From: Paenibacillus sp. yr247
GTDB taxonomy: Bacteria > Bacillota > Bacilli > Paenibacillales > NBRC-103111
Length of the DNA: 64,000 nt
Reading direction: 5' to 3'
NCBI RefSeq assembly: GCF_900103825.1
Contig: NZ_FNIF01000001.1
Location: forward strand, 806,001 to 870,000
Under the pieces are notes generated by a model. That model did no database searches, was not told where the DNA came from, and saw only the letters and a program-made list of their open reading frames with translations. This document shows positions 15,989 through 24,387 of the stretch, in pieces. The position numbers and the translations under genes are program-made. How positions within the stretch are numbered: the stretch's first letter is position 1; the number at the start of each line of letters is the position of its first letter.

Positions 15989-17006
15989 ATGACTTCGATA
16001 CGTGTAGAGCAATTGGGGAAATCATTTCGTCTCAAGAAGAAAGAAGAAGGCTTTATGGGGAGTGTCAGATCGCTGATAAGGCCGGAATACGAAGAGAAGT
16101 CAGCCGTCGAGGGCATTGTTCTCGGTCCAGCAAGGAGAGACGCTTGCCTTTCTCGGGCCGAATGGTGCCGGTAAATCAACGACGATCAAGATGCTGACGG
16201 GTATCCTTCACCCAACAACAGGTCAGGCCGAGGTTCTGGGCTGCTGTCCATGGAAGGAGCGGACGAAGCTGAGCTATCGGATCGGCTCCGTTTTCGGACA
16301 AAAGTCGCAGTTGTGGTATCATTTACCTCCCATCGACACGTTTGAGCTGATGAGCCGTATTTATGAGCTGCGGCGCAGCGAATATGTACGACGGCGCGAC
16401 GACCTTATTGAACGATTTGAACTGGGGCCTTATTTGCATACGGCCGTTCGCAAGTTGTCCTTAGGTGAACGCATGCGCTGTGAGATTGCCGTCTCATTGA
16501 TGCACCGTCCACAGATCTTGTTTCTTGATGAGCCTACGATAGGGCTAGACGTCGTCGTTAAACAGCGCATTCGTGAACTCATCCTCGAGTTAAAGCGTGA
16601 GGCGGGGACAACGATTTTCCTTACGTCTCATGATGCTGGTGATATCGAGCGGCTTTGTGATCGGGCGATTGTTATCAATCATGGCCGTATTGTTTTCGAT
16701 GACCGTGTTGACTTGATGAAGCAGCGGTTTTTGACACATAAAACAGTTCGTCTTGTTCTCGAAGAGGAACCTGAAGCTATGGAACTTAAAGGGGTGAAGG
16801 TACTTGAGCGAAGTGGTGCGAGACTTTCTCTCTCCGTAGATACAGAGCTCACTACGATTGAAGCTGCTTTGTCCAAGATCATGGCTGGACATAGAATTGT
16901 CGATGTAACGGTTGAAGATCCGCCAATGGAGGATATCATCACGCGCATGTACGGGGACTTCGGTAAGGAGGCGAATGGTCATGAGCAGCTGGAGCAAATC
17001 GGTTAA
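15989..17006 (+). pseudogene. ABC transporter ATPase (COG4586-like), frameshifted
   Basis: ATG 15989 opens MTSIRVEQLGKSFRLKKKEEGF and runs in frame to SAVEGI near 16115, where the frame shifts. The rest continues in another frame with FSVQQGETLAFLGPNGAGKST (Walker A), LSLGERMRCEIA (signature) and ILFLDEPTIGLDV (Walker B), ending at 17006. Either one base too many or two too few at about 16115-16125 accounts for it. Apart from that the protein is complete. It matches the ATPase of uncharacterised ABC-2-type transporters that pair with two DUF990-like permeases. The shift falls before Walker A, so no functional ATPase would be made if the sequence is right. Confidence 0.75.
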
Positions 17007-17784
17007 ATATGCTTTCATCGGTAAAATCACGCTGCGCAATCAATTCGCTTATGTGGCCGATTTTATCATCCGGTCGTTATTTCTGCTGTTGATCCTTTAT
17101 ATTTTTCTTCAGCTTTGGCAGACGACATTTCACGGTGAAGGAACGGAAACCATCGCTGGCTTCAGCTTTAAGCAGATCATGTGGTATCTGGTTATAACGG
17201 AAGCGATGATCCTTGCCTGCCCAAGTCTCTGCTCTCGAATTGAGGAAGAAGTGAAAAGCGGGGATATCGTGTTTAAGTTTGTCCGCCCTGTCAGCTTTGT
17301 TGTGTTTCATTATGTTGAGTACATGAGTGAAGCCGCGATTCGTTTCGTTGTCAACGCGACGATTGGCGGCATTCTGGGGCTAATTATTATTGGACCGCCT
17401 GCTTTTGGTTTCGGGTTAGTGTGGCTGCCTATTGTGGTATGGTTCGGCTTCACAGTTAATTTCATGTTGAATATGGTTTTAGCGCTTTGCTCTTTCTGGG
17501 TAGAGGAGACACGCGGATTGGAATTTGTATATAACAAATTTTTATTTACGATTGGCGGCATGCTGATGCCGCTCGAGTTATTTCCGGACGTACTGCAGCG
17601 GGTAGGCTACTGGCTGCCGTTTCAAGCTATTGTCTACATTCCGGCGAAAACAGCGGTAGCCTTTGATGCAAATAAACTGGCAGGCGCGCTTACTACGCAA
17701 CTGATATGGGTGCTTTTTATTGGCGTTATCGTTTCTATGGTCTATAGGAAAGGAGTGAAAAAGCTCAATGTTAATGGTGGATAA
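16981..17784 (+). CDS. ABC-2 family permease (COG4587-like)
   Basis: 267 residues with six hydrophobic segments (for example RSLFLLLILYIFLQLW, IGGILGLIIIGPPAF, LIWVLFIGVIVSMV). Integral membrane component of a three-part exporter-type ABC system with the ATPase before and a second permease after. ATG 16981 follows AAGGAGG by nine bases and overlaps the ATPase end by 26 bases. It is the only intact gene of the three, and would be useless alone. Expression should depend on the upstream riboswitch. Confidence 0.8.
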   Translation: MSSWSKSVKYAFIGKITLRNQFAYVADFIIRSLFLLLILYIFLQLWQTTFHGEGTETIAGFSFKQIMWYLVITEAMILACPSLCSRIEEEVKSGDIVFKFVRPVSFVVFHYVEYMSEAAIRFVVNATIGGILGLIIIGPPAFGFGLVWLPIVVWFGFTVNFMLNMVLALCSFWVEETRGLEFVYNKFLFTIGGMLMPLELFPDVLQRVGYWLPFQAIVYIPAKTAVAFDANKLAGALTTQLIWVLFIGVIVSMVYRKGVKKLNVNGG

Positions 17785-18614
17785 CAGCAAAATGACACCT
17801 ATGAGTGAAATTGGTCAGCCAGGCAAGCATTGGCGCTTACTTCGCTTCGTCTGGCAATGCTGGAAGCTAAATCTTGCGGGAGCCATGGAGTTTCGGATGA
17901 GCTTCCTGCTCACGGCCGGCATGATGGTCATCAATAATGTCGTGTGGATTGTGTTCTGGGGGATTTATTTCGGGAGGTTCCCCGTCTTGAATGGATGGGA
18001 ACTGAGGGATGTAATGATGCTATGGGCAATAGCAGCTGGAGGGTTTGGGGTAATGGCGACGTTATTCGGTAACGCGATGCGAATCTCGAATCTCATCGCG
18101 ACGGGACAACTTGATATTTATTTAACTCAGCCGAAGCCTGTGTTGCTTCATGTGCTCATTAGCCGTATGTCGGTTAGCGCAATTGGAGATGTTCTATTCG
18201 CACTATTGATATATGTGGCATTTGGAGATAAATCGTGGATTGGATTTGTTAAGTTTGCGCTAGCGATTGTGCTTTCGACGCTGATATTCTTATTTTTTCA
18301 CGGTTATCGTTAATTGTCTTGCCTTCTGGATAGGCAATGCAGATGGGCTGAGTTTTCAGCTATATAATGGCCTCCTAACATTCACTACGTATCCAACTAG
18401 CATATTTCGGGGGTTAGGAAAAATCGTGTTATTTACGGTGTTGCCAGCGGGATTCATTAGCTACTTACCAATTGGGCTTTTACGTCATGCGGACATACCG
18501 TTTATTACAGGAGCCATCGCCGTGACCGTGCTGCTTTGTTTGGGAGGGATAACTTTGTTTTACCGAGGACTCCGGAGATACGCTTCTGGGAATATGATGG
18601 GGCTTCGGCGTTAA
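17768..18614 (+). pseudogene. Second ABC-2 family permease (COG3694-like), frameshifted
   Basis: ATG 17768 after AAAGGAGTG overlaps the previous gene by 17 bases. The frame runs to a premature TAA at 18311, and the missing C-terminus is in another frame (FTVIVNCLAFWIGNADG onward, then VLPAGFISYLPIGLL) to a stop at 18612. The shift falls in or next to a six-T run at about 18293-18299, a typical site for replication slippage or for a homopolymer sequencing error. Corrected, the protein would be about 280 residues with six membrane segments, normal for the family. Confidence 0.75.
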
Positions 18615-18797
18615 TAGGTAGAAGGGACAAAAGTGAGAGATGGGCGTCCGTACTTCGGTGCTTACTTCAAAAAGTGTATGGCGATGTAAATCACGAGTAA
18701 ATGGACTGTAAATCCAGAATAGGGATAAGCTGCATACAGTTGACGCATGCTATATAAGTGGGTAGCCACTAAGAAGTAACAAAGGAGTTTGATAACT

Positions 18798-19460
18798 ATG
18801 TCGCGACGCCGACGTGGGCAACAGCCTAACATGCAAAGCCAGCCTTATGGAATGACGAATTCACAGCTTGATCCAAACCCTAATTACAGTAATGCAGTCG
18901 AGCCTGTACACAATGAGAACTTTGCCTGGAATGGTCAACCGATACCAAATGTCCAAATGTACCAACAAGCTGGACAGGGGGGGCAGCAGCCTTTCATTCC
19001 TCAAGCTCGCAATAATCAAAATCAGACATTTCAAGGTGGAATGCCTGCTCCAGGTTCTTCAGGCAACATGAATGCTGAATATGGTATCCGTAATACAGGT
19101 ATAAACCATGCGGATGCGCGGAATGTAGGGTTTCAAGGGGGATACACCGGCTATAGTCCGAATGGTCAGCCTACACAATACGGTACATTTATGCGGGATG
19201 GAACTCAGTATGGCGCAGGTCCACACACCATAGACCCTAATAAGGCTATTATTCAATCTGTCCATTATGGCGATGGCGGCATCAGTGCGGTTCAATTCCA
19301 GGATGGCAGGGTGGTAGACATCGCGGGTGCCATTGCAATGACAGAGGCAGGTTTAATAGAAGATGTGAATACCGGCAGAAATCGTGAAGGTCAAAAAACG
19401 CTAAGATCTTATCCGGATGGCGATCCGAGCAACAATTTATCCAATTTACCTCGATTTTAA
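18798..19460 (+). CDS. DUF3892 domain protein with Gln/Asn/Gly-rich N-terminus
   Basis: 220 residues. The first 140 are low-complexity, rich in Gln, Asn, Gly, Pro and Tyr (MSRRRRGQQPNMQ...). The last ~70 form a DUF3892-like domain (IIQSVHYGDGGISAVQFQDG, then AIAMTEAGLIEDVNTGRNREG). No signal peptide. ATG 18798 is set by AAAGGAG ten bases upstream. Function of DUF3892 is unknown. The disordered head resembles spore-coat or surface-associated small proteins, but that is only an impression. A strong terminator follows. Confidence 0.75.
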   Translation: MSRRRRGQQPNMQSQPYGMTNSQLDPNPNYSNAVEPVHNENFAWNGQPIPNVQMYQQAGQGGQQPFIPQARNNQNQTFQGGMPAPGSSGNMNAEYGIRNTGINHADARNVGFQGGYTGYSPNGQPTQYGTFMRDGTQYGAGPHTIDPNKAIIQSVHYGDGGISAVQFQDGRVVDIAGAIAMTEAGLIEDVNTGRNREGQKTLRSYPDGDPSNNLSNLPRF

Positions 19461-19480
19461 TCGATTTTACCCTATCTTAG

Positions 19481-19512
19481 CAGTTTGCCTTGGGGCAAAC
19501 TGTTCTTTTTTA
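19481..19512 (+). terminator. Terminator after the DUF3892 gene
   Basis: CAGTTTGCC, loop TTGG, GGCAAACTG, then TTCTTTTTTT. Perfect 9-bp stem. Confidence 0.9.
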
Positions 19513-19607
19513 TGAAAACACACAAAAAAAGCCACCATTACAACCCGGCAGCTTTAGCTCTCTGTTGAGAGATCATATATTAGCATTCTATTGAATGCGG
19601 TTACAAA

Positions 19608-19889
19608 TTATTTTTTAAATCCTTCCAGATACTTGAGAACAACTCCGAGTGCGCCGAGGTAATAAGCGATTAATAATAAAAAGCCTGTTGGATCAAGGGA
19701 CATCATGTTGGAAAGTAAAAATAATGGGAACACATAATACAGCAAGTCACGCAGATAAGCTAGAAACGGTGAACTGGAGAAGGAACCAGCTTTGAGTGAT
19801 TTGTATAAGCCAAACAAAAAGTTTAGGCCCATAAAACCAAGAACTATCAACATCGAATAGAGCATCCAACCCGTAAGTGCAAGTGTCAT
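19608..19889 (-). CDS. Small membrane protein, 93 aa
   Basis: Three hydrophobic segments (LYSMLIVLGFMGLNFLFG, LLYYVFPLFLLSNMM, GFLLLIAYYLGALGVV) with short polar links. ATG 19889 is preceded by GGGGAGGTG, so it is probably expressed. Family not recognised. Lies alone between convergent and same-strand neighbours. Confidence 0.7.
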   Translation of the reverse strand: MTLALTGWMLYSMLIVLGFMGLNFLFGLYKSLKAGSFSSSPFLAYLRDLLYYVFPLFLLSNMMSLDPTGFLLLIAYYLGALGVVLKYLEGFKK

Positions 19890-19985
19890 TTAAATTCACC
19901 TCCCCGTAGTAGGAAGATTTACTTCTGCTTTATCATATGTTGCAGCATGACAAGTCGTACTAGGGCGTTACGCACATTTTAATAA

Positions 19986-20026
19986 AAAAATAACATTGTT
20001 TACAAAATAATAGTTATGTAAACAAA
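19986..20026 (-). terminator. Terminator of the AraC-family gene
   Basis: On the minus strand TTGTTTACA and TGTAAACAA form a 9-bp stem around an A/T loop, followed by TGTTATTTTTTT. Confidence 0.75.
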
Positions 20027-20028
20027 AT

Positions 20029-20892
20029 TCAAAGCTGCATGTTGTTCCTATAAAAAAGCGGTGAGACACCAACGTATTTTTTGAATAAACGGGAGAAGTA
20101 AAAGACATCTCTATAACCAAGTGAATCTGCGATCTCCTTAACGGTGTTGTCTGTATTAAGTAGAATGTTTTTGGCCTCAGCAATTTTCAAACGGTGAATA
20201 TAAGCATTCAGTGGGTAGCCGGTATATTCGCTTACGACCCTGCGGAGAGTGGAGACTGAGATATGGTGCCTTTTTGCAATACTCTTCGCGTCAAAAGGCT
20301 GAAATAACGAATCGCCGAGGTCGTCCATGAGGTCGATCACTTGCTGCGTTTTCGTCGTTTCGGTTGGCACTTGTGCTTTAAGCATAAATTCAAAAAGCAA
20401 GGATTCCAGCAGTAAAGCAGCACGATCGATGTTATCGGGCAAACCGCTTTCCATGAGCATGAAGATGCGCTCGATCCGATTGTGCTGGGTAGCGTCTTCA
20501 TGACCGACCTGTTTCGCCAGATCCACTTGTGTGAGCCAACTACTAAGCCATTCCTCAATTCGGTTTCCCTCGAATGTGAAATAATACTCATCCCAATAAC
20601 CGTCCGCATCAGGTCCATAATTATAAACGACGCCAGGTCGAAGGAAGAGCAGACTGCCGCTTTCAACGCGTTGAACGGCGCCATCATCTACTTGATAGGA
20701 GCCTTTTCCACCGGCTAGATAAATAAATGCCCATTTCTCGAACGTCGAATGATGTCGAAAGGATATTCGTCCAGGAAGATGTCCAACGTTAAGGATAATC
20801 AAGGATTGCAGCTTGAGCTTACTTGAATCAATGGGCAGTGTAATGATCCGAAGCGGATAAGGACTGATCATAAAGTCCATGAATTTTGGCAT
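20029..20892 (-). CDS. AraC-family transcriptional regulator
   Basis: 287 residues. N-terminal cupin-like ligand domain (about 25-140; GSLLFLRPGVVYNYGPDADGYWDEYYF) and C-terminal double helix-turn-helix (about 185-285; ISVSTLRRVVSEYTGYPLNAYI and EIADSLGYRDVFYFSRLFKKYVGVSP). Such regulators usually sense sugars or derived ligands and activate a neighbouring operon, but no obvious sugar genes are adjacent here. GGAAGGA immediately precedes an ATG at 20901; the next ATG at 20892 has better spacing and is chosen. Confidence 0.85.
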   Translation of the reverse strand: MPKFMDFMISPYPLRIITLPIDSSKLKLQSLIILNVGHLPGRISFRHHSTFEKWAFIYLAGGKGSYQVDDGAVQRVESGSLLFLRPGVVYNYGPDADGYWDEYYFTFEGNRIEEWLSSWLTQVDLAKQVGHEDATQHNRIERIFMLMESGLPDNIDRAALLLESLLFEFMLKAQVPTETTKTQQVIDLMDDLGDSLFQPFDAKSIAKRHHISVSTLRRVVSEYTGYPLNAYIHRLKIAEAKNILLNTDNTVKEIADSLGYRDVFYFSRLFKKYVGVSPLFYRNNMQL

Positions 20893-21074
20893 ATCGTACA
20901 TTCCTTCCGTACTAACTGCATGGTATCGTTGATAAAGTGTGAAAATGGAACGTGAACTATTCTCATTCTATATGATTAATGAATCCATGGAAACTATACA
21001 ATTCCCTACTTTTTGAGTAAGGCTGATTTGTCTGAGAGATGAACTAGCTCAAATTGGCCCAGTCATCTGGGTTC

Positions 21075-21283
21075 TTATGAATAGCTGAGCTTATTGAGTG
21101 CCCAAATTTTTACTTTTAATTTTTTTGCAAAATGTAATCGTGGTGCTGTGTCTGGAAGGTCGATCCCAAAAGATAAAGGGAGGGTGTTGACGCTTATAAA
21201 AGCTTCAGCCGATTGTAATGGCCATGGTTCATGATCAATTTCTCCCCGATATACATTTCCACGGCTGTTTTCTAAATGTCCTT
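21075..21283 (-). pseudogene. Remnant of a YqjF-like (DUF2071) protein, C-terminal part
   Basis: Minus-strand reading from about 21260 gives GNVYRGEIDHEPWPLQSAEA followed by FISVNTL, LPDTAPRLHFAKKLKV and a stop at 21075. HHEPWPLQ-like and LHFAK motifs close to the C-terminus are hallmarks of YqjF/DUF2071 proteins. Only about 65 codons remain and there is no start, so it is a decayed fragment. The rest of the 20893-21359 interval holds the promoter of the ywbE-like gene and nothing else I can identify. Confidence 0.6.
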
Positions 21284-21311
21284 ACTTGCGATGGGGAATA
21301 GGGGCAAAATA

Positions 21312-21320
21312 TGTTATAAT
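21312..21320 (+). promoter_or_regulatory. Extended -10 promoter for the ywbE-yolD genes
   Basis: TGTTATAAT: a perfect TATAAT with an upstream TG at the extended -10 position and no clear -35. About 40 bases before the start at 21360. Confidence 0.5.
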
Positions 21321-21359
21321 GAAGCACAATTAGGAAAGAAAGCAGGCGACCTATACAGC

Positions 21360-21563
21360 ATGAATGGCCAAAATCGTAAAGATGTGATTCCGGGAATTGA
21401 AGTCAATATTGTGTTGAAGCAAGACCAACGAAGCGGGAAGTTAACGCGGGGGATTGTGAAAGATTTATTAACGAATTCACCGACCCATCCGCATGGTATT
21501 AAGGTAAGACTTGCAGATGGACAGGTTGGACGGGTCAAAGAAATATTATCGCCGTCAAGGTGA
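21360..21563 (+). CDS. ywbE: YwbE-family protein
   Basis: 67 residues, matching the usual YwbE length. Core motifs IPGIEVNIVLKQDQRSGKLT, RGIVKDLLTNSPTHPHGIKV and QVGRV form a small beta-barrel typical of this DUF2196 family. Function unknown. The start at 21360 gives the family length; an earlier in-frame ATG at 21276 lies upstream of the promoter. Followed by the YolD-like gene 23 bases later. Confidence 0.8.
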   Translation: MNGQNRKDVIPGIEVNIVLKQDQRSGKLTRGIVKDLLTNSPTHPHGIKVRLADGQVGRVKEILSPSR

Positions 21564-21586
21564 ATATAACTTAGGGGGAGCTAAGG

Positions 21587-21841
21587 ATGGCGAAGGCAAA
21601 GGTAGCTAAAAGACCAACGCGGGATGAATTTGTACTGGAAGAGATCGGAAATCAATTGTCAGAAGCCAAACAGGAGAATTCTGAGATTGTCCTTACCGTG
21701 TGGGGCCGTCAAGAGTCTGTACGGGGAATCATCGCGACAATGGATTCACGTACGGGTCGAGTACATATTCAAACTAGCAACGGCGAGATTGATAAAGTGC
21801 CGTTCATGGATATTATGAAAGTTGAATACCCGCGGGATTAA
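21587..21841 (+). CDS. YolD-like protein
   Basis: 84 residues; basic N-terminus (AKAKVAKRPTRDEF) and the YolD-like core with GIIATMDSRTGRVHI and IPFMDI-type motif (VPFMDIMKVEY). YolD-like proteins often lie next to Y-family polymerase genes in Bacillus, but none is here. GGGGGGAGCTAAGG precedes the ATG. A GCTTATTCC/GGGATAAGC hairpin lies between its stop and the recombinase gene (about 21860-21895). Confidence 0.75.
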   Translation: MAKAKVAKRPTRDEFVLEEIGNQLSEAKQENSEIVLTVWGRQESVRGIIATMDSRTGRVHIQTSNGEIDKVPFMDIMKVEYPRD

Positions 21842-21975
21842 GACAGGGCAAACGGTGAATACGCTTATTCCTTCATAAACGGGATAAGCGCTATTTGGCC
21901 GTTTAAACCTATATCAAAATTGCACTAAATCTATATTTAACGCAACTTAGATTGTAACGGACGGAGTGAACACGA

Positions 21976-22896
21976 TTGGGACTGGAATATGAGTATGATG
22001 ATGAGTATTTGGAGCTATTTGATTCGTGGATGAAGGATCAAGGCTTTACAAAACGAACACAACAAGCTTATTTAGGTGATGTCCGGTTATTTCTTACTTC
22101 TGTGGAGAAGTCTTTGTCAATTATCGAAGCTTTAGATATTATGCGCTTCTTGACGAAAATGCGGCAGGGCGGAGTTGGTGATTCTGCTCGGAATCGGTAT
22201 TTGTCGTCGATTCGGACATTTTTCGCAGCCCTGATTGAGCTTCAAATTGTGCAGAGTAATCCGTCACTCAACGTTAAGAAATCAAAAGTCGAAAAAAATC
22301 AAATTCCAACATATCTCAGTGAGCAGCTGCTGTCTGTGTTTCTGCAATCGATCGAGGGAAAGTACCAGATTAGGAATGTAGCGATGTTTCTGTTGATGAG
22401 TTATGCGGGCTTGCGTGTCAGTGAATTACATCGATTGAATATCGCTGATTTCAACCGTTCAACGAACACGCTGCAAGTATTTGGTAAAGGACGGAAATGG
22501 CGTGTCATCCCGCTTCCCGGTGAATTAGTTAAAGTTTTGAATAAAGCGCTGATCGAGCGTCTGGATACAAGGAGCTCCTTTGAACAGCCTTTCTTTGTGT
22601 CACAATTCGGCCGACGGATAAGTATACGCATGATTCAAACGATAGCAGAGAAGCATTTCGGGGAACTGAAAAAGCATTATAATGAACTTCAAGGGAAGTC
22701 GATCTCTAGCCACAAGCTTCGGCATACGTTTGCCACGATGCAGGTTCTTGCTGGGACGGACATTCGAACCCTGCAGGAATTATTGGGGCATGCGAGCATT
22801 CAGACCACACAGATTTACACACACGTAGGTGATAAACAAAAGCAGGAAGCGATGAATCGGGTTTCGGCGTTTATACCAGTGGGTATAGGAATATAG
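21976..22896 (+). CDS. Tyrosine recombinase/integrase, XerC/D-like
   Basis: 306 residues. N-terminal SAM-like domain (about 10-95) and catalytic domain (about 115-300) with AGLRVSE (Arg), GKGRKWR (Lys), SHKLRHTF (His-x-x-Arg), GHAS (His) and the nucleophile in IYTHV. TTG start at 21976 behind GGAGTG. It is not near XerC's usual partners and is distinct from the XerS protein at 12.7 kb. No attachment sites or mobile cargo were found beside it, so it may be a second housekeeping recombinase or an orphan integrase. Confidence 0.85.
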   Translation: MGLEYEYDDEYLELFDSWMKDQGFTKRTQQAYLGDVRLFLTSVEKSLSIIEALDIMRFLTKMRQGGVGDSARNRYLSSIRTFFAALIELQIVQSNPSLNVKKSKVEKNQIPTYLSEQLLSVFLQSIEGKYQIRNVAMFLLMSYAGLRVSELHRLNIADFNRSTNTLQVFGKGRKWRVIPLPGELVKVLNKALIERLDTRSSFEQPFFVSQFGRRISIRMIQTIAEKHFGELKKHYNELQGKSISSHKLRHTFATMQVLAGTDIRTLQELLGHASIQTTQIYTHVGDKQKQEAMNRVSAFIPVGIGI

Positions 22897-22954
22897 AATT
22901 TATTTACATAACATTAGATATGTTAACAAATTAGTCAAAGACACTAAAAAAAGA

Positions 22955-23052
22955 ACATCTTGCTGTCCATTATTACAGTAAGAAGCGAGTAGGGGGATTT
23001 CCTCCTAATGCGGCTAACCCTGACTCCATAACCAGACAGGGTTGTTTTTATT
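22955..23052 (+). ncRNA. Structured intergenic RNA candidate ending in a terminator
   Basis: Three successive stems in a gene-free stretch: CTTGCTGT/ACAGTAAG (22959-22982), AGGGGG/CCTCCT with a short loop (22991-23006), and AACCCTG/CAGGGTT followed by GTTTTTATTTT (23016-23052), a proper terminator. It lies between the recombinase gene and the decayed transporter. No known riboswitch class is recognised. It could be just the recombinase terminator, an attenuator for the dead operon, or a small RNA. Confidence 0.4.
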
Positions 23053-23203
23053 TTCAATTTTACACTCTGTCAACTATAGAGCCTAATTTCAGAACACTTT
23101 GTATATTGTAAAAGGTGACGGAAGTTATATAATATAACATATACAGTCACTATTATTTACAAATACATAACGCCATATCGAAGTTGAGATGAGGAGGGAC
23201 ACA

Positions 23204-23800
23204 ATGAATTCAGATCTTTCCCAGCAGAAAGTGGAAATATCGGTGGATAGCGTCTCTATGGTATTCGGGAAGAAAGGGAGGCAAGTGACTGTACTCCAGG
23301 ATATATCGTTCGGTGTATGGCAAAATGAATTCGTATCCTTACTGGGTCCTTCGGGTTGTGGCAAATCAACGCTGCTGCGGTTAATGGCATACCTTTCAAA
23401 GTCAGTTGAACATACGCTAACTCCCTGTATGGTTGCTTCTCAAATGGTGCCAATCATCGGCCTTGCACCGATCTTGTACGGCATCCTTCATGATCCGAGC
23501 CTTTCGCGGATCGTTTGGCAGGTTATGTGACATTCTTTCCTGTCACGATTAACTCTCTTCGCGGGCTGTGCAGCCTGTGCAGCTGGAGCTCATGCGCTCC
23601 CTAGCTGTTCGACTTGGCACAACTACCTTAAGCTCAAGCTGCCGTCTGCACTGCCAGGGCTGTTCGCCGGACTCAAGATATTAGCACCGCTTGCGATCAC
23701 AGCTTCCATCATCGTAGAACTGATAGGAGCTCCTGATGGGATAGGTGTGCAGCCAGACTTCCGAGAAGGCAGAAGGGGAAGCGTATGAAGGAAGTCACAC
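23204..23800 (+). pseudogene. NitT/TauT-type ABC ATPase fused by deletion to a permease remnant
   Basis: Opens with GAGGAGGG and ATG 23204 and encodes the start of an ATPase through Walker A ([13 protein letters not shown]), then at about 23390 jumps, in frame, into the middle of a permease ([21 protein letters not shown], then WQV) and stops at 23528. Permease sequence continues in other frames to about 23760 (LKLPSALPGLFAGLKIL, IIVELIGAPDGIGV). The signature and Walker B are gone. Thus a deletion of most of the ATPase gene plus several further frame breaks. The parent belonged to the nitrate/sulfonate/taurine or hydroxymethylpyrimidine importer group. Confidence 0.8.
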
Positions 23801-23811
23801 TTTAAGACCAA

Positions 23812-24303
23812 GTGACCTTGTTTGGCAGTGCGAGGGGATTCATAAATTGTTTAGCTTGGCGGTATCAGCTGCCAGCAGGTAGCGGCGGTATTTCCATCAT
23901 GGCCTCACTCAATGCTGTCCCATTTGTGGCGCTTGCTCCTAGGATGAACAATTGGTTGGGAGATGGCGTTGCCTCCAGAATAGGGATCGTATTGGAGTTA
24001 ATGACTTCTTATGCGGCCAGCGCAAGACAGCTTTTTCTTAAATTAAGATTACCTAAAGCCTTACCGGCAATCTTTTCGGCATTCAAAATCAATATGTCTA
24101 CAAGTATCATCGGTGCGATTGTGGGAGAATTTTTCATTGCCTCACGAGGGTTAGGCTATTTGCTTTCGGAACAAATCCGCTTGGCCAATATGCCCTTAGC
24201 ATGGGCCTGTATTGTTATCGCAGCAATCCTTGGCATCGCGCTTTATACGATCATTCAACTCCTAGAAAAACGCTTGATACCATGGGCAGTTTCACAACGC
24301 TGA
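23812..24303 (+). pseudogene. Second ABC permease remnant of the same importer
   Basis: An open stretch of 163 codons carries the C-terminal half of a BPD_transp_1 permease: the EAA-type loop AASARQLFLKLRLPKALPAIFSAFKI and SIIGAIVGEFF, RGLGYLLS. The N-terminal membrane helices are missing or scrambled, and there is no ribosome site near its first ATG. Part of the decayed importer. Confidence 0.75.
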
Positions 24304-24387
24304 TCAAAAAGAATATTTAACATCAGCATCAAGGGATGTCTCCATCTTTACATACATAGAAATAAAATAGGAGAGGATTGGTTCGTT

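Noticed and set aside
16112-16126. Programmed -1 frameshift in the ABC ATPase
   Set aside because: No X-XXY-YYZ slippery heptamer or internal Shine-Dalgarno sequence at the break, and the family is not known to use recoding.
18620-18780. Short GTG-started ORF (18 codons) and TTGACG promoter-like sequence before the DUF3892 gene
   Set aside because: Very short, no conserved pattern, and the -10 partner of the TTGACG is poor.
21976-22896. Recombinase as the integrase of a genomic island
   Set aside because: No direct repeats, tRNA end or cargo boundaries could be found on either side, so no island is claimed.
22955-23052. TPP riboswitch for the THI5-like transporter remnant
   Set aside because: None of the conserved TPP-aptamer sequences (CTGAGA, ACCTGA) is present.
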